Assembly (NCBI RefSeq): GCF_000002985.6
Contig: NC_003281.10
Coordinates: forward strand, 11,780,001 to 11,844,000
Source: Caenorhabditis elegans
Lineage: Eukaryota > Nematoda > Chromadorea > Rhabditida > Rhabditidae
Direction of reading: 5' to 3'
DNA length: 64,000 nt
The notes below the pieces were generated by a model, which saw only the letters and a program-made list of their open reading frames with translations, ran no database searches and was not told the DNA's origin. Numbering within the stretch: the stretch's first letter is position 1; every line of letters begins with the position of its first letter. A program made the translations under genes and the position numbers. Positions 54,401-64,000 of this stretch are shown here, one piece after another.

Positions 54401-57400
54401 AAAAAAGAGAACAGCTGCCTGCTGTGGTGTTCTTTCATCACGGGCGCCACAGAAAATTGGCGGTTTCGTCATAATCGTCGGTGGAGAGGAGGAAGATCGA
54501 AAAAATCGGATTTTTGGAATTTTTGAGGAATATACTAACAACCTTTGTAGAAGAAAACCTAAAATTTCGCCGGAATATGTAGAAAGGATTGTGTTGTCGG
54601 AGGGTCTTGGCACGACTAATACTTGTTTAATCCAGTGTGTGCCTTTAAAGTTGACCGGTTCGATTTTCAAAAAACGGCCTAGAAAAATCTAAAACTCGGC
54701 CACCGATTTTGACACCTTTTTAGAGTCTTGTAGAAAAAAAGCTTTCCTAGCTAACAACGTGGCCTAGAAGTAGAAAAAACTAGGCCATTGTGCTGAAAAC
54801 TACAATTTTCAGAGGAAACTGATCGATTTTTCAGAAATTCCCTAGAAATTCCAAAAGAAAACGAACATGACTGTACAACACAGATGCTTGTTTATGCTTC
54901 CAGTACACAAAAGACGACGGAGCGAGAGAGAGAGAGAGAGACGGAGAGATAGAACGCGCCGAGAGGAGACGTAGAAAGCGAACGACGATGCATTAACTGA
55001 GGATGACGAAAAAAAATCAAACATAGTGATATACTTGGCGGTGAGGAGAACAGGAAACGAAACAACAAATAAATCAATAGCTATTTGTGTGTGTGTGTGT
55101 GTGTTTCGTTCGCAAGCAATCTACAAAGAGTTCAGGGGTACGTGGCAATGGGAAATTACCGGAAATAGACAACTGCCGGTTTTGGAATTTCCCGGCAATT
55201 GCCGAAATTGTAGAAATTGGTAGGAAATTTTCGTTTTCAGGAATTACCGAAAATTTTCCAAATCCGGCAATTGCTGAAATTGCCGGAAATGTTCATTTTA
55301 AGCAATTGCTGAAACTGTCGACAGCCGAAATTTTTTTAAACCGGCAATAGTCGAAATCGCCGCAATTGCCGGAAATTTGCATTTTCAGCAATTGCCGAAA
55401 ATTTCCAAAACTGGCAATTGTCGAAATTGCCGGAAATTTTCATTTTCAGGAATCGCCGAAAATTTTCCAAAACTGGCAATTGTCGTAATTGCCGACTGCC
55501 GAAATTTTCCAAAACCGGCAATTGCCAAAATTGTCAGAAATTTTCATTTTCAGCAATTGCCGAAAATTTCCAAAACTGGCAATTGTCGAAATTGCCGGAA
55601 ATTTTCATTTTCAGGAATCGCCGAAAATTTTCCAAAACTGGCAATTGTCGTAATTGCCGACTGCCGAAATTTTCCAAAACCGGCAATTGCCAAAATTGTC
55701 AGAAATTTTCATTTTCAGCAATTGCCGAAAATTTCCAAAACTGGCAATTGTCGAAATTGCCGGAAATTTTCATTTTCAGGAATCGCCGAAAATTTTCCAA
55801 AACTGGCAATTGTCGTAATTGCCGACTGCCGAAATTTTAAAAAACCGGCAATTGCCAAAATTGTCAGAAATTTTCATTTTCTGCAATAGCTGAAAAATTT
55901 CAAACCCGGCAATTGCCGAAATTGCCGGAAATTTGCATTTTCAGGAATTGCCGAAAATTTTCCGAATCCGGCAACTACCGAAATTGCCGACTGTCGAAAA
56001 TTTCCGAATCCGGCAATTGCTGAAATTGCCGAAAATTCCCTAAACCGGCAATTGCCGAAATTGCCGATTTCCGCGAACCCCTGGTTCAACACGGGCGGAG
56101 CCAAGAGTGACGCAATTTCTTGAGCTCTTTTTTGCACATCAAAAAATGCTCCATCTCAAGAGAGAGAGAGAGAGCCGAGGAGAACACAAACACAAACACA
56201 CACAGACATATTGCAACACATATATGCTGCTGCTGCTCATTATGTGTGCTTCATGCCTGGCTCTGGAGGCGTTACGTGGGAGGAGGAGGAATGGGCGCTG
56301 ACGTCACAATTTCTGATTTCGAGCGGAGGAGAAAAGCAGAAAAAGCAGAAGCTTCCATGGTGACGACGATGACGAGAAAATGGAGAATTAGAACACAGAA
56401 AAAAACCAGGTCAATAGCGAGCGAGAAAACTGGTGTTCTCCGATCTTTGCAGGGGGTGAAGGACATGTGACAGAGGCTTTTTTTTCGAATCTCTCCAGAG
56501 GCTCTACGAATTTCTAATTCTGGGCTTCTCCTCTTTCCCCCATAAAAGTCATCGTACCGCCTGTTTTAATACAGCTGCAGATGGAAGAAGTAGAGGCTTC
56601 GGTGGTAGGCAGGCGCGGTGTTAGGGCCTACCGCCTGCCTAAAAGCTCATTTCCATCAATTTGATGAGAAAATCAAATTAAGGAACGAACAAAAAAGGCG
56701 AAGTGAGGCGAGAGGCAGGCCTAGGTCAGGCAGGTAGGCGTTTTGACGCCTACATGGGAGTACAAGTGAAACGAGGTGAAAAAGTGAGCCAAGAATGTTT
56801 CAAAGGACACCGCATAATTATCATCATCATGAAGGAACACGAAAACTAGGAGCCATAGAAGAGAGACGCAGGAGAGTGGAGATAGAAGAACACGAGAATA
56901 CTCTTGAGAGAGCGCGCGCGCTCCCAAAAAATGATGACTATTCGAAGGAGGTGGGGGGGGGGGGGGGACGATGACCAAAAATAGATCAAAAATTGTTTTT
57001 TTCAGTTTAATTTTTTATAGGTCTGGAATTTCATGTTTTTTGGAGTCCTAATCATTCGTAGTATTTCGAAGTAAGCCTGTAGGCATGCCTACCTGTCTAT
57101 CAAAAAGAAAATCGGAATACGAAAATATTTCGATTTTTCCGAATATATCATTAAAAAATTTTTGGCATTTTTCATATTTTTATAAGAACATTTTTTAAAG
57201 GTCTGCAAAAAAATTTGTTGTTTCTGGCGCATGTAGGCACAAAAATGCCTGCCTGCCTGCCTATCATAAAATCGAACAATTTTAGATTTCCGATTTTTTT
57301 TTGTTGGATTTTTTGTAGTTTTTCCAATATTTCGAAGAAAAAATTTCGATTTTTCGAGAAAAAAGCTTCAAATTGTAGCCATTTTTCATATTTTTAGACA

Positions 57401-60400
57401 ATTTTTTTTTCGATGTTTCCCTAAAAAATTGGGAAAAAAAATCGAAAAACTCAAAATTCACAAAAATATAAAAGAAATTCATGAAGGATCGAATTTTTGC
57501 GATTTTTTTAAAAAGATTTTGAGCTCAAAAATCATGAAAAAATTTTTTTTCAGAATTTTAAGCTGAAAATTCCAAAAAGAAAAATTTTTTACAGATTTTA
57601 ATATTTTTTCGTCTAAAAATATATTATTATATTTTTTGACAAAAATGTAACAAAATTGCATGAAAAATATTGAATTTTTGAGCTTAAAAATTCAAAAAAT
57701 TAGTTTTTTTGCAGATATTAATTTGTTTTATGACCGTTTCTCGAAAAATGAAATAACTTTTTAAAATTTTTTTCTCAAATTTTCTGAAATCCCTATGTAA
57801 AAAACTACTGAAAAAGTGTTAAAAATGACCAAAAATTGCAATTTTGCATTTTTTGGAACTTAAAACGCAAAAAGGTTTCAAATTACATTTTTTTTTTGCA
57901 AAGGAAAATAATAGCAACTAATATAACTCTCAGTAATTGTGCCAATTCCCCGTTTCTCCTTACCATTGACAAACGTCTCCGAGACGGTTTGCTGCACAAC
58001 TAGGGGAACTTCAGCTGGTTCTGACGATGTTGTAGTGGTGGTGGTGGTTGTGGTGGTGGCAGGTGCTGCTGCAGATCCACGAGACGTCGTTGAGGTGATA
58101 CTTTCCTTCTTTTGAGGCATCTGAAGATATATAGAGGGTTACTTGCGATTTTGAGCTTTTTTTGGAATATAGAATTACTGGGGGGGATTCACAAAAACAG
58201 TGAAAATTTGAGCGAAAAAATTCAGTTTTTAGGTACTTTTCCTTATTTTCATTTTTTTAGTTCGGAATTTTGAAAGCTGAATTTTAAAAAAATAAATTGT
58301 TGAAAAATTATTTAAAGGTGACTCAAAATTGTCTGAAAACATCGAATTTCATAATGAAACTTCTTGAAATCTTCTCAAAAAAAGTTACGGCTGCTCAAAA
58401 AATGACCTAAAATTAGTTAAAATTTGAAATTTGACCGTTTTGCGGCTGGAAACTAACTTTTTCAACATCACCGTCTAATTTTGAGTATACAAGTTAATTA
58501 TCTTGCGTTTTCAACTCGATTTAGGCACATTTAGGGTCGATCTGGTGATCCAAATGTACCTAAACCGAGTTGAAAACGCAAGATAATTAACTAGTGTATC
58601 CAAAATTAGACGATAATTTCAAAAAAGTTAGTTTCCAGCCGCAAGACGGTCAAATTTCAAATTTTAACTAATTTTAGGTCATTTTTTGAGCCGTCATAAC
58701 TTATTTTTTGAGAAGTTTTCAAGAAGTTTCACTTTGAAATTCGGTGTTTTCAAACAATTTCTAGTCTAATAAAGCTATAAAAAGTTCTACTACATCACCT
58801 TAAAATGTTAAAATTTCTGACAATAACTGATAAATCTTTAAAAAAACGTTCTAGAACTTGGATATTCCAAAAAAAAAAAAAAAATTGCCAGCTTTTGTTT
58901 TTTTCTTTGAAAATTTCCATGAAAAGCCACCATAAATTTAGTGGGGTGCTTCATCTTAAAAATGTTGCCTAGCATTCCATATTATGCTGTCCTAGTTCTG
59001 AATATGTTCCTTGTTGTAAACTAGTTCCTTCGTTTCTTTTTTAATATGGAAATTTCGGGAAAAATCTGGAAATTCTCTTCTTTGTTTTTCTACTAGAAAA
59101 CGAGGAAAATTGCTCCAAAACAAGCAGAAATCGACTGAAAATCACGTTTTTTTGCAGTTTTTCTTTTTGTCGGAATTTTTTTTTTAGAATTTTAGAAAAT
59201 ACCAAAAAATTATTGGCTTTTTTTAATATTAAAACTTGTTTAAATGTTTAAATGTTATTTTCGTCTAAAATATGATGTATTCTGATTTTATCAAATTTTG
59301 AGCTAAAAATTACCAAAAAATATGATTTTTCTAACATTTTATCAAGTTTTTTTCGTTGGAAAAATAAAAAATTCTGGTTTTTTTACAAAAAATTGTACTT
59401 AAATTCTTTTTTTGTTTCTCGAAAATATCAAAAAATCGCATTTTTCGAAATTTCTAATTTTTGGTTACTGTAGCCTACTACCGTACCCCAAAACATTGAA
59501 ATTCACGAGATTTGGCACAAAAATCGAAAGCTAAGGGGTAAAAATTCACGCTGAATTCGAAAATTTCAACGGGAAAGTGACGTAAAAAACATATAAATGC
59601 ATCAAATTATACGTTTTTTCTAAATCTATCTAAAAACCACAATACCATATAACTAATATATATATTTATATATACTATATACTATATATCACAAATCACA
59701 ATCACAACGGTCATATACATCTATCTATATATATATATATATATATCACCTCCTCATCAGCATTAAGATCTTTCTCTTCGGCAGAATCAACGGAACACGA
59801 TTTTTCCGTAATTTGAAGAGAGTCTTCCGATAGCTTTTCGGCTACAAGAGGAGCCTCCGGGCTTTCTTCGTCTTCCTGATATTATTTTAGATGTTTTAGT
59901 TTTTTTTTTTCAAATTTCTATGTTTCTATGCTACACTGCAACTTTTTTCGAACGAGGGACGAGGCAAAAAGGTTTCTAGGCCATGGCCGAGTCCCTGACA
60001 AATTTCAGCGGCCATTTATCTTGCTTTGTTTTTCGCCTGTTTTCCTTCGTTTTTCACAGCCTTTTGCCGTTTTTTCTTATTAAAACAGATAAATAAATAT
60101 TTTTTGCAGATGCTAAAATAATTTCCAAGTAAAAAAATTATGTTATCAGTCGGCAAGTAGCGGTGAAAGTGGGCAATGTAATTTGATGGATTACGGGAAT
60201 AAAAAACCCAAACTTTTTCTGAAACATGGTATATATTCTGCTTAGAGGCTGAAACTACCTGATTTTTATAACGAGACCGCTGAAAAAGTTTTGAGATTTT
60301 CAAAACTCGACATTTTGCGCGAAAATCTCGACTTTTTCACCAAAAAAGTTGAATTTTGAAAACCTCAAAACTTTTTCAGCGGTCTCGTTATGAAAACCAG

Positions 60401-63400
60401 GTACTTTCAGCATCTAAGCAGCATATGTATCATGTTTGGGAAAAAGATTGGGTTTTGCATTCCCGTAATCCATCATATTACGTTGCCCTCTTTCACCGCT
60501 ACTTGCCGACTGATAACATAATTTTTTTACTTGGAAATTATTTTAGCATCTGCAAAAAATATTTATTTATTAGTTTTAATAAGAAAAAACGGCAAAAGGC
60601 TGTGAAAAACGAAAGAAAACAGGCGGAAAACAAAGCAAGATAAAAGGCCGCTGAAACTTGTCGGCGTCTCGGCCATGGCCTAGAAACCACTTTGCCTCGT
60701 CCCTCGTGAAGAAAAAGTTGCAGTGCTACATAGGCTAATTAATCGCTAGAAATCAAAGTTTTTCTCTATTTTTTTCAAGGGCTTCCATGGCAGCAGGCAT
60801 GGTTTCAGGGCCTGACGGCTGCCTGAAACCTGCTCGCCTCACGCTGGCTTTTCGCTTTTTTTCTGCATTTTGGCGTAAGTTTTCAAATTTCAAAGTTTTT
60901 AGCCCTAATTGTTCTACAGTTTTGGCCATGTTTCCCTACTTTTTCCATTAAAAAATGATGCCAACATATAGAAAATCACTCGATTAATCTGAAAATAACA
61001 TTTATTTTAGCTTAAACATTCGATAAAGTGGTCGAAAATTTGTTAATCCGACTTATCAGATTTTTGAGCACTTTTTCGAATTTTTCAGCTAGAATAAATG
61101 TTATTTTCAGATTAATCAATTGGTTTTATGAATTTTTTGAGTGAAAAATGTTGGAAAAACATGATTTTTCGCTCTAAGAATTTCGATTATGTTTTACAGT
61201 TTTGGTCTAATGCACCATGTTTTTCTACATTTTTTATTAAATATTAACGCCAAAATATAGAAAATCACTTGATTAATCTGAAAATAACGTCAATTTTAGC
61301 TTAAATATTCGAAAAAGTGCTTAAAAATTCGATAAATCGGCATTTTTGAGCACTTTTTCGAATGTTTAAGCTGAAATTAACGTCATTTTCCTATTAGTCA
61401 AGTGATTTTCTACATTTTGGCATTATTTTTTAATGAAAAATGTTGTAAAAACATGGTTTTTTTCTAAGAATCTGCATTTTTTCTTTTTTTCCAGTTTTGA
61501 CCTTGTTTCCCTAAATTTTTCATTCAAAAATATTGTCAAAACATAGAAAATCACTTGATTAATCTGAAAATAACGTTAATTTTAGCCTAAAATTCGAAAA
61601 AATGCTCAAAAATTCCGATTTATCAAATTTTTGAGCACTTTTTCGAATTTTTAAGCTAAAATAGATGCTATTTTCAAATTAATCAATTGATTTTCTATGT
61701 TCTGGCAATATTTTTTTTAATAAATGAATAATTTTGGAAAACATGGTGCATCTTGGCGCTGGCTCCGTGCCAGATTCTTATTCCACAGATCCCCCTTTCC
61801 GTGGGGCCATTATAGGCTTAAAGGCCAATTTTTTTCGTCAAACAAACCTCGCTAACAGATTGAGCCAACACTGGTTTACTAGCGGCTGCTGCAGCCGGCG
61901 GAAAAACTGGTGAAGCAGCGGCGATAGGAGCCGCCTGAGCCAGTGACGGGGCCGGTGAGTTTGCCGAAATCGGAGTTGATGGGACGGGTGTAGTTGTACT
62001 TCGACCGGCTGCCACTGAATTGTACGGTATCCCGGGTGGTGGTGGGGCTGCGGATGCTGGAAGAAATATAAATTTTTTGTGGTTTTTTGGTTGAAAATTT
62101 GAAAATTTCAGTTTTTTAATTGGAAATTTTGGGGATTTCTCTATTTTTTTTTACGCAAAATGTTTTTTTCAGCTACTTTTTTTTAGAAAATTTCTGAAAA
62201 TTTGTGAAAAATTCAAATTGCCGAAAATGGAAATTTGCCAGAATTGAAAATATCCGGCAAATCGTCAAATTGCCGGATTTGAAAATTTCTGGCAAATCGG
62301 TCAAAAGCCGAAAATGAAAAATTCCGGAAAATCGGGAATTTGCCGGAATTGAAAATATCCGGCAAATCGTCAAATTGCCGGATTTGAAAATTTCTGGCAA
62401 ATAGGCAGATTGTCGGATTTCAAAATTTCTGTCAAATCGGCAAACCGGCAATTTCCCGAAAATCAAAAATTCCGGCAAATCGGCGGAATTGAATATTTCC
62501 GGCAAATCGGCATATCAGGCAAATTTGCAATTTGCAGGAATTGAAAATTATGAAAAAAAAATTCCAGCAAATCGGCATATCAGGGGAATTGAAAATTTCC
62601 GGCAAATCGGCAAGTTCCCGAAAATCCAAATTCCCGACAAATTGGTAAATTGCCGGAATTAAAAATTTTCGGCAATTCGGCAAGTCGTCGGAATTGAAAA
62701 TTTCCGGCAAATCGGCAAATTGGCGGATTTCAAAATTTCCAGCACATCGGCGGAATTGAAACTTCCCAGTGAATCGACAAATCGCTAGAAATGAAAATTT
62801 CCGGCAAATCGGCAAATTGCCGGCATTGAAGTTTTCCGGCAAATATCCAAATTGCCGAAAATGAAAATTTCCAGCAAATCGGCAAATCGCCAGAATTGAA
62901 AATTTCTGGCAAATCGGCAAACCGACAATTTGCCGAAAATTAAATATTCCGGCAAATCGGTAACTTGCCGGATTTGAAAATTTCCGGCGAATCGGCACTT
63001 TTTAACCATTTTTCCTATATTTCAACGCGGAATTCCATAATTTTCCCATTTTCAGGGCGCAATTTCTCTAGAAATCGATTTTTCCTAAATCTCTCCAAAT
63101 TCTCCAAATCCTCACCAGGCGTGACAGGCGGTGTTCTAGGCCTATCCACATTCGAATCTTTACTAGCCAGCCGCTTAAGTTCCGGCGTAACCGCGTGTGG
63201 CGACGGCATTGACAACGGAACAATCCGCCGTCCAGCAGGGCTCGGCGGTTGTCCATTCTCTCCACTTGTGTGCCGTGAGCCCGACACTGCTCCAGACTCG
63301 GCCGTGTCAATCCCGAGCTCATGACCGTTCTCCCGATGCTCATCGTCCACTGACGCCACGTTGACTCCTCCAATCTGTTGGCAAAGCTTCTCAAGATTAA

Positions 63401-63551
63401 GCTCATCGTAAGCATCATCGGGATCATAATTGTCCGCTTCTTCCGAATCTTCTTCGTTCATCATTTCTACGTATGTCTCGATGGGCTCTTTCAGCGTTTC
63501 TAGCACCATTTTTGCGTTTAGGCTCTCGTTGCTGATCATTCGCATGCAAAT
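51469..63551 (-). CDS. ntl-3: NTL-3, CCR4-NOT subunit (CNOT3), C-terminal ~550 aa; 5' end outside window
   Basis: Minus-strand exons 63116-63551, 61848-62056, 59750-59875, 57964-58120, 53410-53825, 52171-52380 and 51469-51567 join in phase to 550 residues. The first begins at an acceptor, so the N-terminal coiled-coil half lies beyond the right edge. The start here ([20 protein letters not shown]) resembles the region after the CNOT3 coiled coil, with an acidic [21 protein letters not shown] long Pro/Ser/Thr/Ala/Gln-rich linker includes poly-Thr and Gln/His runs. The C-terminal NOT box is highly conserved: [12 protein letters not shown]-type [60 protein letters not shown] and [14 protein letters not shown]. 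It acts with CCR4-NOT in mRNA deadenylation and repression. Introns are long and loaded with repeats. Intron 53826-57963 is 4.1 kb, and an internal start at MPQKKES (58118) is possible. Confidence 0.93.
51770..52085. repeat. Minisatellite array in ntl-3 final intron
   Basis: Units GAAAATTTCCGGCAAATCGG with CATTTTGCCGGAATT repeat at 35 bp between 51960 and 52065, and less regularly upstream. Confidence 0.85.
52622..53345. repeat. Three diverged tandem units of about 230-250 bp in an ntl-3 intron
   Basis: Each unit has GTGCGGCACA(T/G)AAAAATGGG, GCGTGGCTTCAG, CCGTAGAT(C/T)(C/T)TCTTCC and TTTTCGTGGTGCCT-type words. The GTGCGGCAC word is at about 52798, 53024 and 53272. Neighbouring units are partly inverted (GAAGCCACGCCC versus GGGCGTGGCTTC). 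A faint further copy lies at 54000-54160. Confidence 0.75.
53826..55139. other. Left part of the 4.1-kb ntl-3 intron, no gene seen
   Basis: Contains a faint copy of the 52622-53345 unit (54000-54160), an AGGCAGGCAGGCAGGCAA tract at 54263, a (GA)n tract at about 54925-54945 and a (TG)n tract at 55085-55105. No open frame with a domain is found. Confidence 0.5.
55140..56085. repeat. CCGGCAATTGCCGAAATTGCC array with a 165-bp higher-order repeat
   Basis: Between 55380 and 55874 three units of exactly 165 bp follow each other (CATTTTCAGCAATTGCC starts at 55380, 55545 and 55710, with a fourth diverged start at 55875). Each unit is made of smaller GGCAATTGCCGAAATT-type elements. Flanks to 55140 and 56085 hold the lower-order repeat only. 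The open frames across it simply reflect the period 165 being a multiple of three. Confidence 0.92.
56086..57963. other. Right part of the 4.1-kb ntl-3 intron
   Basis: Holds a (GA)n tract at 56160-56174, a CRE-like TGACGTCA at 56299, a dispersed TTCGGTGGTAGGCAGGCGCG repeat pair at 56595-56755 that is palindromic, a 15-G run at 56953-56967, and AT-rich sequence after 57000. These features would suit an internal promoter, but I have no direct support. Confidence 0.4.
56953..56967. repeat. Poly-G tract (15 G)
   Basis: Fifteen uninterrupted guanines inside the ntl-3 intron, another possible G-quadruplex site. Confidence 0.95.
58326..58766. repeat. Palindrome of about 440 bp in ntl-3 intron
   Basis: Arms pair around about 58545. 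GTTAATTATCTTGCGTTTTC on the left faces GAAAACGCAAGATAATTAAC on the right, and TTTTGCGGCTGGAAACTAAC faces GTTAGTTTCCAGCCGCAAGA. Small mismatches accumulate outward. It looks like a fold-back element. Confidence 0.85.
59934..60725. mobile_element. Fold-back palindromic element, copy 2 (about 792 bp)
   Basis: Same element as 46991-47788, with CACTGCAACTTTTTTCGAAC at the left end and the inverted GAAGAAAAAGTTGCAGTG at the right. Landmarks GGCCATGGCCGAG, AACTTTTTCAGCGGTCTCGT and GATGGATTACGGGAAT are kept on both arms. It lies in the ntl-3 intron 59876-61847. Confidence 0.9.
60905..61745. repeat. Three tandem units of about 290 bp, each palindromic
   Basis: Units begin with CAGTTTTGGCCATGTTTCCC at about 60919, CAGTTTTGGTCTAATGCACC at 61198 and CAGTTTTGACCTTGTTTCCC at 61494. 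Within each, ATCACTTGATTAATCTGAAA and TTTTCAGATTAATCAA-type words are inverted copies, with TTTTTGAGCACTTTTTCGAA near the centre. Confidence 0.8.
62215..63005. repeat. 35-bp minisatellite array in ntl-3 intron
   Basis: About twenty units with TTTCCGGCAAATCGGCAAAT words, variable in length because of deletions inside units. It fills most of intron 62057-63115. Confidence 0.88.
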
Positions 63552-63754
63552 CTGCAAAATTTTAAAACTTTCACGATTTTATTTGGTCTCGCAGCGAAAA
63601 TTCGCGTTTTTCCCCTTTTTTCCTAAAAAAAAATTGGAATTTCCTGCTTTTCACGACAATTTTTCAAAATTTTTTGGGAAAAAAGATTGTAGGATTTTTT
63701 GAAAAAAAAGTCCAGCTTTTGGGCAAAAAAATCCAAATTTTGAATTTTTGTGAA

Positions 63755-64000
63755 GACATTTCCGGCAATTCGGCAAACCGGCACTTTGCCGGAATTGAAA
63801 CTTTCCGGCAAATCGGCAAGTTGCCGGATTTGAACATTTCCGGCGAATAAGCAATTTGCCAGAATTGAAAATTACCGGCAAATCGACAAATTGCCGGATT
63901 TAAAAATTTCCGGCAAATAGGCAATTTGCCGGAATTGAAAATTTTTGGCAAATCGGCAAGTTGCCGGAATTGAAAATTTCCGGCAAACCGGCAAATTGCA
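63755..64000. repeat. 35-bp minisatellite array at the right edge
   Basis: Seven units of GAAAATTTCCGGCAAATCGG and CAAGTTGCCGGAATT type run to the end of the window, within the next ntl-3 intron. Confidence 0.88.

Noticed and set aside
55377-55889. 170-codon frame with a 55-residue internal repeat
   Set aside because: The 165-bp repeat is a multiple of three, so any open unit stays open. Two overlapping frames are equally long.
1-64000. CRISPR arrays or bacterial operon features
   Set aside because: The short repeats are minisatellites without unique spacers, and all supported genes have spliceosomal introns, so prokaryotic features are not applicable.

Overview
The window is nematode nuclear DNA and almost certainly Caenorhabditis elegans. 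It is AT-rich, its genes are compact with short introns ending in TTTCAG, and it carries TTAGGC-type (nematode telomere) interstitial repeats. Several proteins match known worm proteins: MAA-1, RSP-8 and NTL-3. Their neighbourhood, recalled from memory and not checked, points to the repeat-rich right arm of chromosome III.

Layout, left to right. A three-exon Gemin7-like gene (235-975) and a six-exon Srd-type chemoreceptor gene (2112-4074) lie on the plus strand. A T-box gene (4214-6052, minus) follows, with telomere-like repeats inside and beside it. Two mirror-image PP1-type phosphatase genes (7748-9457 plus, 10536-12245 minus) sit in a near-perfect 2,010-bp-arm palindrome. A tRNA-Thr(CGU) lies at 12782-12853. 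A 16-exon two-pore potassium channel gene with a very long M2-M3 linker spans 15748-23240. A BTB-domain gene (24582-26779, minus) is followed by a cluster of three small secreted Gly/Trp/Tyr/Arg-rich peptide genes (27796-30969). About 5.6 kb of mostly repetitive DNA leads to a four-transmembrane protein gene (36578-39610). maa-1 (39805-42468, minus) is tail-to-tail with that gene and head-to-head with a C1orf131-like nucleolar protein gene (43792-44440). rsp-8 (46431-50728), a Tra2-type splicing factor, comes next. The 3' part of ntl-3 (CNOT3, 51469-63551, minus) runs off the right edge.

Much of the remainder is repeats. The most abundant is a 35-bp minisatellite built on CGGCAAATTGCCG that fills most long introns. 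Others are fold-back elements, palindromic MITE-like elements, a 165-bp higher-order repeat and interstitial telomeric repeats. Many long open frames in these arrays are artefacts of the repeat period (recurrent translations such as [16 protein letters not shown]) and are not listed as genes.

The housekeeping genes concern RNA biology (Gemin7-like, C1orf131-like, RSP-8, NTL-3) and acyl-CoA handling (MAA-1). The left half holds faster-evolving genes: chemoreceptor, T-box factor, twin phosphatases, BTB protein and secreted peptides. The items most worth follow-up are the twin-phosphatase palindrome, the secreted peptide cluster with its shared promoter block, and the telomere-repeat units that share a non-telomeric core. 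Exon boundaries were read by eye from GT/AG sites and reading phase, and none is confirmed by transcripts.
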